A stretch of 64,000 nucleotides of DNA from an uncultured Glaciecola sp. (GTDB lineage Bacteria > Pseudomonadota > Gammaproteobacteria > Enterobacterales > Alteromonadaceae). Location of the stretch: the NCBI RefSeq assembly GCF_937770335.1, contig NZ_CALJHY010000001.1, positions 124,001 to 188,000 of the forward strand, read 5' to 3'. The position numbers and the translations under genes were made by a program. The notes beneath the pieces were generated by a model, which saw only the letters and a list, made by a program, of their open reading frames with translations, was not told the DNA's origin and did not search any database. Shown here piece after piece: positions 40,068 to 48,428 of this stretch (position 1 is its first letter; each line of letters begins with the position of its first letter).

Positions 40068-42197
40068 GTGACACCATCAGTGCCCACCGTCATCGCAGGC
40101 CCTATTTTACGCCACATCGATCATCAGCATATTGTTTGGTGGCTAGTGACCTCTGTCGCAATTGATATAAAACCAGTGTTAGCTGATGCACAGAATAACG
40201 TAATAGCACTGCACAATGCGAAGGTTACTCAAGAGACATTTTGTATCGGCCAGCGTGCCTACATACAATTAATTAGCGTAGAATCGACAGCGCAACAAAC
40301 ACTAATTCAATCCGGCCTTTTATATCATTACGACTTGTTGAGTGTCTTAGAAAACACACAAAAAGACGGTTCAGGTCAGTTGAATACTGTTGCCCAGCGG
40401 CAAAGCCACGACAGTCACACTAATAAAGTAGACCCACCTCCTAAAACGGGACAACTCCAAAGCATTTTAAAAGCTATTTCTCACTTGGTTTATGAAGGCC
40501 ACGAACGACCTAACTTTCGATTTAATCAACATTTGACCAAAGTTACACAAGGCTCTTGCCGCAAACCCCATTTTCATGGTCAAGACGCCTTACCGCAACT
40601 TGATAACTTAGTAGCAGATGAACTCGCAAATAAACTTAATACATCAAGGACCAGTGAAACGAAAAGTACAGACCGTCCCGATTTGATGTTGATGACCGGC
40701 GACCAAGTATATGTTGATGACGTTGCAGGACCAATGTTGCATGCAGTTCATCAAGTAATCTCTTTACTCGGTCTACATAACGAAAAATTTGAAGGCGCCA
40801 CGGTTGATGATTTAACAGAACTGATATCACATGAGCATGGTTTTTATCAACGGGAGTTATTGCTGCCAGCAGTTGAAGCTAATGATAAGCTCACAAAAGC
40901 CTTTTTCGCAGCAAAGCGCAAACCCGTATTTACTTCAGTCAATGCCAAAAATCATCTCATCGCGCTAAGCGAAATGCTGGCAATGTATCTGTTAACTTGG
41001 TCACCATTACTCTGGCCATTTATTAATTTGGAGAAGCAAGGGTTAAGCCAAGATAAGCAAATGACGTACGACAAGGAAAAACAGAACATACAGGCATTTC
41101 AAGGGGGCTTGTATAAGGTTCACCGAGCACTTGCTCACGTTCCAAGCTATATGATGTTCGATGATCATGACGTTACCGACGACTGGAACCTGACCCGTGG
41201 TTGGGAACAGCAAGTTTATAGCCATGCTTTTTCAAAGCGAATTATTGGCAATGCGATTACAGCTTATTTTTTATGTCAAGGTTGTGGCAATCCTAGAGCA
41301 AAACTAGAGCCCTTATTTAGTCAATTCAGCACTGTATTTTCAGCTAAAGCAGTGAAAGAAAATACCACGGGAACCGATGGTCTAGGTGTGTATAACACTT
41401 CGCACTCGGAGCTCATCGACACTTTGCTTGCTTTCGATAAATGGCACTATGAACTCGCAACGCAACCCCCCGTGCATGTGCTTGATACCAGAACCCAGCG
41501 TTGGCGCTCTGAATCATCACTGAATAAACCATCAGGACTGATGGACTGGGAAGCGTTGTGCGAGCTACAACAGTCTATCATCGGCAAAGAATCGGTGATT
41601 ATGGTATCTCCTGCACCTGTGTATGGGGTGAAGTTTATAGAAACCATACAAAAAGTATTTACCATTTTCGGTGGTGCGTTAGTTGTTGATGCTGAAAATT
41701 GGATGGCACATAGAGGCACAGCTAGTGTGATGCTGAATATATTTAGACATAGTAAAACGCCACCAAATTTTATTATTTTGTCGGGTGACGTTCACTATTC
41801 CTTTGTTTATGATGTGAGTCTACGTTTTCGCCGCAATAGTCCGCATATAACCCAATTTACGAGTAGTGGATTGCATAACGAATTTCCACCTGCTCTTTTA
41901 AAATGGTTCGACCGTTTGAATAGGTGGTTCTATGGTCATCGCTCACCACTTAATTGGCTAACGAAACGTCGGAACATGTCGGTTAGGCAACGAGAACCCG
42001 ACAATCATAGCGGGACGTTGGTCAATAGGTGTAATATTGGAGTGCTAACCTTGAATGAGGATGCCAGTCAGGTAGACTGCGCACTTTTATGTAGTGATGG
42101 CAATTATATTAGTTTTTCAGAGACCAACACCCGACTTAAACCACAAACAAGGGTAGCAGCCAACAAATCGCCCGCGAAGGTAGAAAAAGAGCAATGA
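40068..42197 (+). CDS. PhoD-like metallophosphatase
   Basis: 709 residues without a signal peptide. Metal-binding motifs of the PhoD-type phosphatase are visible: TGDQVYVDDVAGP near residue 213, YMMFDDHDVTDDWN near 362, and LSGDVHYSFVYD near 575. An N-terminal beta-rich domain of about 150 residues precedes it. The substrate may be phosphodiester or phosphomonoester; the lack of a Tat signal argues for a cytoplasmic enzyme. The start is GTG at 40068 with AAGGGA upstream. It overlaps fldB by 4 nt. Confidence 0.9.
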   Translation: MTPSVPTVIAGPILRHIDHQHIVWWLVTSVAIDIKPVLADAQNNVIALHNAKVTQETFCIGQRAYIQLISVESTAQQTLIQSGLLYHYDLLSVLENTQKDGSGQLNTVAQRQSHDSHTNKVDPPPKTGQLQSILKAISHLVYEGHERPNFRFNQHLTKVTQGSCRKPHFHGQDALPQLDNLVADELANKLNTSRTSETKSTDRPDLMLMTGDQVYVDDVAGPMLHAVHQVISLLGLHNEKFEGATVDDLTELISHEHGFYQRELLLPAVEANDKLTKAFFAAKRKPVFTSVNAKNHLIALSEMLAMYLLTWSPLLWPFINLEKQGLSQDKQMTYDKEKQNIQAFQGGLYKVHRALAHVPSYMMFDDHDVTDDWNLTRGWEQQVYSHAFSKRIIGNAITAYFLCQGCGNPRAKLEPLFSQFSTVFSAKAVKENTTGTDGLGVYNTSHSELIDTLLAFDKWHYELATQPPVHVLDTRTQRWRSESSLNKPSGLMDWEALCELQQSIIGKESVIMVSPAPVYGVKFIETIQKVFTIFGGALVVDAENWMAHRGTASVMLNIFRHSKTPPNFIILSGDVHYSFVYDVSLRFRRNSPHITQFTSSGLHNEFPPALLKWFDRLNRWFYGHRSPLNWLTKRRNMSVRQREPDNHSGTLVNRCNIGVLTLNEDASQVDCALLCSDGNYISFSETNTRLKPQTRVAANKSPAKVEKEQ

Positions 42198-42748
42198 ATT
42201 TAGCAACAAAACAAATCGCCATTTTTTATGGTTCAACCACCTGCTATACGGAGATGGCGAGTGAGAAAATACAGTCTGAATTAGAATCTATGGTCAGTGA
42301 GCAAGGACTCAAAGCCACAGTAAGCATGTTTGATATTAAAGAACATACACTCGAAAAATCGACACAATACGACTTAGTACTTTATGGCATCTCCACTTGG
42401 GATTTTGGTGAACTACAAGAAGACTGGGAATCAACATGGGATGATATAAAAGCACTGAATTTGGCAGGCAAGACGGTGGCTCTTTTCGGCTTAGGCGATC
42501 AATTGGGCTATGCCGATTGGTTTCAAGACGCTTTAGGAATGCTACATGATGAATTGATCGTGTTGGATTGCGATATTATTGGCTACTGGCCAAATCAAGG
42601 TTACGAGTTTGCGGCATCAAAAGCACTAACCGAGGATGGTGATTTTTTTGTTGGTTTGTCGTTAGACGATGAAAATCAGTACGATCAAACTGACGAACGA
42701 GTAAGACGATGGTGCTCACAAATTATAGAAGAATGGACTGTTACTTAA
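42194..42748 (+). CDS. fldB: Flavodoxin (FldB-like)
   Basis: A long-chain flavodoxin of 184 residues. The FMN phosphate loop is FYGSTTCYTEMAS near residue 11, the aromatic FMN stackers fall in ISTWDFGELQEDWESTW and GLGDQLGYADWF. The C-terminal insertion and acidic surface are typical of FldB. It carries single electrons to partners that are not visible here. It overlaps the PhoD-like gene as ATGA, so translation is coupled. Confidence 0.9.
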   Translation: MNLATKQIAIFYGSTTCYTEMASEKIQSELESMVSEQGLKATVSMFDIKEHTLEKSTQYDLVLYGISTWDFGELQEDWESTWDDIKALNLAGKTVALFGLGDQLGYADWFQDALGMLHDELIVLDCDIIGYWPNQGYEFAASKALTEDGDFFVGLSLDDENQYDQTDERVRRWCSQIIEEWTVT

Positions 42749-42777
42749 CCTTACTAATTAAGGTAAACACTAGTCCA
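42734..42777. terminator. Interrupted stem-loop between convergent genes
   Basis: TGGACT and AGTCCA form an outer stem and ACCTTA/TAAGGT an inner stem, with an internal loop. It overlaps the last codons of fldB. No T-run follows, so its role as a terminator is uncertain. Confidence 0.3.
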
Positions 42778-42818
42778 CTCTTCACACCATTTTACTTTTC
42801 AAATAAAGCGTTGTATAT

Positions 42819-44126
42819 CTACACTTTGTACTCTGGGTTGAGGATCTTAACTTCACGTTGAGGGAATGGAATTTCGATACCGTTCTCTCTCAGAGTTTCA
42901 AGAATGGTCAGCATTAAATCACCACCGACACGGTTTTTGCCGTCATCAACACCTATCATCCAAAATTCTACAAACATATTAATTCCTGAATCACCAAAAC
43001 TATCTATTTCACAATCAGGACGCTCTTCAAAAGGCACATCTTCGCCACTGATAACTTGTGGATGTTGACACACTGCAACTTTAATAAATTCAACCATACT
43101 GCGCACATCGGTCGCGTAAGGCACTGAAAAGTCAACACGATAACGTTGCTTAGGATCTTTATGTGTCCAGTTGACTAAGAAGTCTGAAATGAATTTTTCA
43201 TTGGGCACTAAAATATCTTTGCCATCATAGGTTTCTAAAACTGCATAACGCATTTTAAATTCGCGTACGAAGCCTTTTTGACCATCACCTAATTCAACGA
43301 AATCACCCACCGTGAGTGACCGGTCGAGTAGGATGATAATACCCGATATGAAATTAGAGGCGATAGATTGCAAACCCAAACCGATACCTACACCTACAGC
43401 GCCTCCAAATACTGCAAGTGTTGTCAGGTTAATACCCATTACGTTTAGTAATAGTAATATAATAATACAGAATAACGCGACTTCGAATAATTTAGAAAAC
43501 ACCTCTTTTGTCGGTATATCTAAACTCTCTTGGCGCTTAATAACGGCTTTGCCAAAGCTACTAGACACACGGCCAAGCCAGAAGAGAAAGCCACCAAAAA
43601 CAAGCACGCGTGCGACCCCATAAGCAGAAATATTGACATTACCAACACTAATTGATATTTCTTCTAAGGTGCCAATAATAGCGGGAAGTAGTCCAACCAA
43701 ATGTAAAAACAAAATAGGTAAACCAATCCATCTAAATAAGGACATGGCATAATCGTGGGTAACAAATGCGCGAATAATGGAGTTAAAAAATAACAATATT
43801 GCGACCGATAGGGCGACCTGTATCACCCATGGTGAATATTCAAGGTTTTCCCCAGCTTTACGCGAAATTTGTAACAACAAAATAGCAATAAGCGGGAATA
43901 ATACACCACCAATTCGAAAGGCAAACTTGCGCATTGGGTGTGCTTTTTCATCAGGTTCATTATGCATTAGCCCAATGCTATGGCGGACTTTGTATGCAAT
44001 AGCAAAAGCAATAGTATAAATAACAATCAGCATCGCTAACTGGACGTAAGTTTGCGTACTTGATAACAGCTCAAATCCTTTTTGAAGATTGTCACTAACG
44101 AAGGTTAATATTGATGAATAATCCAT
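42819..44126 (-). CDS. MscS-family mechanosensitive channel (MscK/KefA-like core)
   Basis: 435 residues with about six membrane helices, the pore region LTTLAVFGGAVGVGIGLGLQ then SIASNFISGIIILLDRSLTV, and the beta domain GDFVELGDGQKGFVREFKMR, all strongly conserved in MscS-type channels. The C-terminus reads FPQREVKIL. The ATG at 44126 follows AAAGGAAG, which I prefer to the longer frame to 44171. This is the second MscS homologue in the window, of a different subfamily from the one at 31583. Confidence 0.93.
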   Translation of the reverse strand: MDYSSILTFVSDNLQKGFELLSSTQTYVQLAMLIVIYTIAFAIAYKVRHSIGLMHNEPDEKAHPMRKFAFRIGGVLFPLIAILLLQISRKAGENLEYSPWVIQVALSVAILLFFNSIIRAFVTHDYAMSLFRWIGLPILFLHLVGLLPAIIGTLEEISISVGNVNISAYGVARVLVFGGFLFWLGRVSSSFGKAVIKRQESLDIPTKEVFSKLFEVALFCIIILLLLNVMGINLTTLAVFGGAVGVGIGLGLQSIASNFISGIIILLDRSLTVGDFVELGDGQKGFVREFKMRYAVLETYDGKDILVPNEKFISDFLVNWTHKDPKQRYRVDFSVPYATDVRSMVEFIKVAVCQHPQVISGEDVPFEERPDCEIDSFGDSGINMFVEFWMIGVDDGKNRVGGDLMLTILETLRENGIEIPFPQREVKILNPEYKV

Positions 44127-44380
44127 AGCTGAACTTCCTTTACAAAATTGCCCGAGGTGGAACGGGAACAAAGCTTTTCAGACGCATGCTTGCACAAGAA
44201 CGCAATTATGCCAATGTATTTTTGCTTTTGGCATCAGAATTAAAAACTAAAAAGTGATAACCTTTGCGTGTCTTTAGGTATAAAGAACAAAGCCCTGGAT
44301 AGCACAGTGTAAATAGAATTAAATGAATTCAAATAAATCGACAACCTACGCGGCAAAAAATAACAAAGGTAGACTCTATA

Positions 44381-44566
44381 ATGAATTCTACCGAAATGGA
44401 GACGAGCACCGAGCACGGTACTAGCAACTTCCCACTTAAGGTAGGCAAAACCACTCAATATGATATCCGACTAAAAGTACCAACTGACGTTATTTGGCCT
44501 GTGCTCACGCAACCTAATACCCTGAGTAATACCCCTATTCAGTCCGGAGATTACTTTCCCACATAG
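44381..44566 (+). pseudogene. Possible 5' remnant of an SRPBCC/cyclase-type protein
   Basis: A 61-codon frame with VGKTTQYDIRLKVPTDVIWP followed by VLTQPNTLSNTPIQ. This recalls the start of START/SRPBCC-like domains in front of class III cyclases (a Trp followed by an L-x-D/Q-P-N-x-L motif), after which the frame is lost. Assignment is only by impression. Confidence 0.25.
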
Positions 44567-45132
44567 AGTGTAGGTAAAATAAAACGTCATTTTTCACAAA
44601 ATGAAAACACGTCTTGCCCCATATTTTGTATATCGACATTCCTTTTATACCAATGATGCCTAACTTGTCGACGAACTGTGGTCTATTATTCAACTATTTT
44701 CACGCAATTCAGAATTCAAGAAAAGCGTCTCCAACTGTTGTATAAACCAATTTTTAATTTATTATTTAGCAGCAACATTTTTTGTAAAGTGGTGGCCTTG
44801 CGTTTTACTGGGTAACACATATAATCCTTTCATTGCCTCCGGTTTGAGCTTTATTGAAGTCTTATAACGAGGAAGGGGAAATCGTCCTCCCACAAGAGTC
44901 GATGGCGGTGAACACTTCAGATGGACAAGGTAAGATTTCGCAGATGCCCATGAGCTAGTTTTAAGTGCCAACACTGGACATTCACTATTGACCAAGACTA
45001 TGTCCACACAGTTTTCTCCTGCATTTATACCTGATTACCAGTCACCCAAACAGCTTAAAATACAGATTCTGAGAAGGCAATTTGAATTACAAAAGGCATG
45101 CTAACTGAGTGGTGCTAAAAAGCCTGAACAGA
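44567..45132. other. Degenerate region at the left border of the gas-vesicle cluster
   Basis: No frame here looks like a working gene; frames are short and broken on both strands. The region may be decayed coding DNA. It separates the MscS gene from gvrC. No att-like repeat or integrase trace was found. Confidence 0.35.
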
Positions 45133-45510
45133 TCACATTGCATTACGATGGACATGGTAATGCAATAAAATCTCTTCATTAGTAAATGGTTTCGACAAAA
45201 AACCGGTAATCAAGCCTTCTTCAATAGCATTGCAGATGATAGGGTCATTGGCATAATGATAGCCTGAGATCATTATTATTTGTGGCTTGTCGTTACCTAA
45301 TTTATTAGCAAAGCGGGCTACATCCAAACCATCCATGTCAGGCATTTTAGCATCCAAAAACACTAAGGAGTAACATCCTTCTGACAATTTTCTACAAGCT
45401 TCCTCACCGCTCGAAGCAGTTACAATGGATTGTCCTTGTGATTTCAATATATGCGATATCGCCCAACACATATCTTCCTCATCGTCGATAATAAGAATAC
45501 GATTTTTCAT
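45133..45510 (-). CDS. gvrC: Single-domain response regulator (GvrC-like)
   Basis: A 125-residue receiver domain: acidic pocket IIDDEEDM, phospho-acceptor Asp in VFLDAKMPDMDG near residue 53, the Thr/Ser position as MISGYH, and the conserved Lys in SKPFT. It has no output domain, so it works through protein contacts, presumably relaying phosphate from the kinase GvrB towards GvrA. It starts 1 nt after the gvrB stop (TAGTATG). It is the last gene of the cluster, at the same place as gvrC in Serratia 39006, where it is needed for gas-vesicle expression. Confidence 0.85.
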   Translation of the reverse strand: MKNRILIIDDEEDMCWAISHILKSQGQSIVTASSGEEACRKLSEGCYSLVFLDAKMPDMDGLDVARFANKLGNDKPQIIMISGYHYANDPIICNAIEEGLITGFLSKPFTNEEILLHYHVHRNAM

Positions 45511-45511
45511 A

Positions 45512-46993
45512 CTAGATGAGCAATAATGGTAGGTTAATAATAATGGAAGCTCCTTTTCCGGGTGAACTCTCCGCTCGAATAGAGCCCAGATGCTGCTGAA
45601 TAATCCTATAGCAAATCGATAAACCTAGGCCTGTTCCTTGGCCGGTTGGTGAAGATGTATGGAACGGATCAAATATTTTATCAATATCACCCACAGGAAT
45701 ACCAATCCCTGTATCTATAAATTGTACCTCCACACTGTCTGATAGGCATTCAATTGTAACCGACACCGAACCACCCGAGGGCATAGCTTTAAAAGCATTG
45801 AGAAGGATATTCATAAACACTTGCTGTAATAGCCCCACCACCCCAGACACCAAAATTATCTCTGGACTTTGCATTAGTTCGATTTTAATTTTTTGAACCT
45901 TGGCTTGATTAGCCACTAACGCAATGGTGCCTTCGAGAGCCTCAGATAAGACAATATCGGTCATATTGCCATCCATCGATGACCCGGCGAAAGCCATTAG
46001 GTTTTCTATGATAGTCGAAGCTTTGTTTATGTTAGTCTGAATCTTCATGGAGCATTGTTTGCGAAATTCTAAGTCCACACCGTCTGATAATAGAAATTGA
46101 GCTGCTGATGAGCATACTGCCAAAGGATTACGAATTTCATGAGCAATGCCTCCAGCCATAATTCCTAAAGCACCCAATTTCTGAGACTGACGTAACTGCA
46201 ACTCTAGTTTGCGTCGCTCTGCCAAGTCACGACCTACAATCACAGCTCCAATTGTAGCCCCATCGATATCCTTCATAGGTGAAAATACCCAGGATATAAG
46301 GATACCAGTATTGTTGTTATTTGTCGGCGTTAATAAACAAAACTCGATAGTGTAGGAATCGTTCGCTCGCCTTAAGCCACTTATATATAAAAGTGATTCT
46401 TCAATTATTGTTTTTTTACCTGGTTCACAATACTCATGAAATAACTGTGATTGAACCTCATCTGAACTTAGCCCTGATAAATCTGCCGCCGCTGAATTCC
46501 AAGTTAAGATACGCCCGTTCATATCTATGGACAGCACTATATCACTAGCACTTTCAACGACCGAAGCTAGGTGTCTCTCCACTCGGCGGACATCTTCAGA
46601 TAGGTTTGTCTGCTCAGTGACATCCTCCATGATCAACATAACTTGTCCCGGTACAACTGGTAGTATCGAATAGTAATAGATTCGAATCGGCACGCCAGGT
46701 CCGCGATAAGTCATCTTCTGGCCGCGAATAGCTTTGCGAATGCGAAGCACTGAACGAATATGATTATCAAACCCAGTATTTTCTAAAATAACTGATGGAA
46801 AAACATCTGATAGAGGACAATTAATAGTGTTCTCTTTGCTACGCCGACTTTTCACTAAATAATTCTGGTTAACCGAGATCACATTTAGTTTATCATCGAT
46901 CATCAGCACCGATGAAGGAATAGAATCTAGCAAGGTCTTATATAGTAATTCAAAGTGGTCGCTAGGTTTTTTACTGTTTTGGTTTGCTAACAC
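45512..46993 (-). CDS. gvrB: PAS-domain sensor histidine kinase (GvrB-like)
   Basis: 493 residues: two PAS domains (about 15-120 and 140-255), a HisKA box GGIAHEIRNPLAVCSSAA near 275 with the phospho-acceptor His, and an HATPase domain with GTGIGIPVGDIDKIFDPFHT and GQGTGLGLSICYRI. There is no membrane segment, so it senses a cytoplasmic signal through PAS. It should phosphorylate GvrC or the receiver domain of GvrA. The start is GTG at 46993 after AAGGTAG. It lies 19 bp downstream of gvpF3. Confidence 0.88.
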   Translation of the reverse strand: MLANQNSKKPSDHFELLYKTLLDSIPSSVLMIDDKLNVISVNQNYLVKSRRSKENTINCPLSDVFPSVILENTGFDNHIRSVLRIRKAIRGQKMTYRGPGVPIRIYYYSILPVVPGQVMLIMEDVTEQTNLSEDVRRVERHLASVVESASDIVLSIDMNGRILTWNSAAADLSGLSSDEVQSQLFHEYCEPGKKTIIEESLLYISGLRRANDSYTIEFCLLTPTNNNNTGILISWVFSPMKDIDGATIGAVIVGRDLAERRKLELQLRQSQKLGALGIMAGGIAHEIRNPLAVCSSAAQFLLSDGVDLEFRKQCSMKIQTNINKASTIIENLMAFAGSSMDGNMTDIVLSEALEGTIALVANQAKVQKIKIELMQSPEIILVSGVVGLLQQVFMNILLNAFKAMPSGGSVSVTIECLSDSVEVQFIDTGIGIPVGDIDKIFDPFHTSSPTGQGTGLGLSICYRIIQQHLGSIRAESSPGKGASIIINLPLLLI

Positions 46994-47012
46994 AAATAGG
47001 CTACCTTAATAG

Positions 47013-47651
47013 TTATTCAGAAAAATTATACGGGGGCCAAGGCCCGCTTAACGTCGCATTGCCGCCCAAGCTTGCAGCTAAGTCGAAATACCCCGTTTTA
47101 AATTGTATTAGCGTTGCACGCGGCACCAAATAGCTCAGCAAATAAGTACGTTGACCGTTAAATAAGCTGAGCGTAGCTCGGTGGTCCCTATACAGACCGG
47201 CTAATGTATGATTAATAAGTGTTTCTTGTTGCGCGGCCAATTCTGGAACTGAGTATACATTCTTGCGGGCTAATAAATAAGCTTGGCCGCTAGCTTGCGG
47301 AGCATCAGCTTCATTTTCACTTTCTGGCAGCGTCATTCGGATACCAACTTCTTCACAGTCATCCAACTTGGCCAGGAGGGTATGATAATGGGCGGCGTGA
47401 TCTATTAGATGTTTGGTAACTTCTTGTTCATCAGCCAGCAAGCTGCCGTAGCGCGCAGGAATCAACGTAGTTTGCTGATGTATCCGCATGATTTGATCTC
47501 CATACGCTATCACCGCAGATGATTCTCGGTTTAACTCCGCATCACTCACTTTTACCAACGCAGTTAACCCTTCAGACTGAATTCGCCTAAGATCAGAATC
47601 AATAGGATTCAAATGCTCGCCAGCAATAATTCCAAATAGTAATAAGCTCAT
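47013..47651 (-). CDS. gvpF3: GvpF/GvpL family gas-vesicle protein, third copy
   Basis: GvpF/L proteins are minor gas-vesicle components thought to bind GvpA and aid early assembly. This 212-residue member keeps the family marks: the start-up HLNPIDSDL, the basic-region phrase LIPARYGSLL near residue 78, and the terminal GPWPPYNF. It is the shortest of three GvpF-like proteins in the cluster and follows gvpF2 by 6 bp. No clear Shine-Dalgarno precedes its ATG, so it may depend on coupling with gvpF2. Confidence 0.88.
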   Translation of the reverse strand: MSLLLFGIIAGEHLNPIDSDLRRIQSEGLTALVKVSDAELNRESSAVIAYGDQIMRIHQQTTLIPARYGSLLADEQEVTKHLIDHAAHYHTLLAKLDDCEEVGIRMTLPESENEADAPQASGQAYLLARKNVYSVPELAAQQETLINHTLAGLYRDHRATLSLFNGQRTYLLSYLVPRATLIQFKTGYFDLAASLGGNATLSGPWPPYNFSE

Positions 47652-47657
47652 CGTCGG

Positions 47658-48428
47658 TTAGCGGGCAAAGCTGTAGGCGGCCCAAGGGCCGGTTAACCGA
47701 AAGTTAAACCCAAACGGCTGATAATCTAAAGCGATTTGATCAATGTGCAGCAAGAACGAAGCTGCTGCATCTTCGGGAATTAAAAAAGCCCAATGCATCA
47801 CTTTTTGGTCGCTCAGTTTTCTTTCGCAGGCATCACGCGTCATTGGCTGAATTCTCTCATGGATTGCGACTAGAGTACTTTCTATCCAATCGCTCAAACC
47901 AGCATGCAGGTTGCGCCGCAGTTTCTTCTCTTCCAAATGTCGTCTACCAGAAGCTTCCGATAAACTTATGCGTCCACTACTCAATTCTTCTCCCAATAAA
48001 TTGTCAACCGCTTGATTACGGTCCACTGTAACCTCAAGTGACCATTCTTGGCAATCTACTATATGCTCAAGTGATGCTGTAACGTCATTCGCGCGTTGCG
48101 TCATGACCTGCTCCAGAGCATTAACACTGGAGAACAGCGTCCCAAATGGCAATGGATAAACAGCACCTTGCTCCATGACTTTATCGATAACCGCTGAATG
48201 CCGACAGGCACGCGGTGTTAACCAAGCGAGGTATTGAGCATTATCTTCAGAGTCAATACTCTCAAAATCAACTAGCAGCACCAAGCTCACGACGGCAATT
48301 AATCCGCCGCAACCATGCAGTTCTAGTGAATACGCATCATCAACCCCCAGCATGGCCGGCGCAACCCTATTCGATGGAACAAATCCGTAAAGATAAATGG
48401 CCTGAGTGGGATCTGGTTCAATGATCAT
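47658..48428 (-). CDS. gvpF2: GvpF/GvpL family gas-vesicle protein, second copy
   Basis: 256 residues: an N-terminal ferredoxin-like half starting AIYLYGFVPSN, the family phrase VYPLPFGTLFSSVNALEQ near residue 90, a helical middle, and the closing motif FNFRLTGPWAAYSFAR. The ATG overlaps the TGA of gvpZ (ATGA). The three GvpF copies differ strongly, so they are probably specialised rather than redundant. A role as chaperone or nucleation factor of the shell is known for the family in general. Confidence 0.9.
   Translation of the reverse strand: MIIEPDPTQAIYLYGFVPSNRVAPAMLGVDDAYSLELHGCGGLIAVVSLVLLVDFESIDSEDNAQYLAWLTPRACRHSAVIDKVMEQGAVYPLPFGTLFSSVNALEQVMTQRANDVTASLEHIVDCQEWSLEVTVDRNQAVDNLLGEELSSGRISLSEASGRRHLEEKKLRRNLHAGLSDWIESTLVAIHERIQPMTRDACERKLSDQKVMHWAFLIPEDAAASFLLHIDQIALDYQPFGFNFRLTGPWAAYSFAR

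Noticed and set aside
44762-45007. Minus-strand frame of 81 codons left of gvrC
   Set aside because: Composition is irregular, there is no ribosome site, and it lies in a region broken in all frames.
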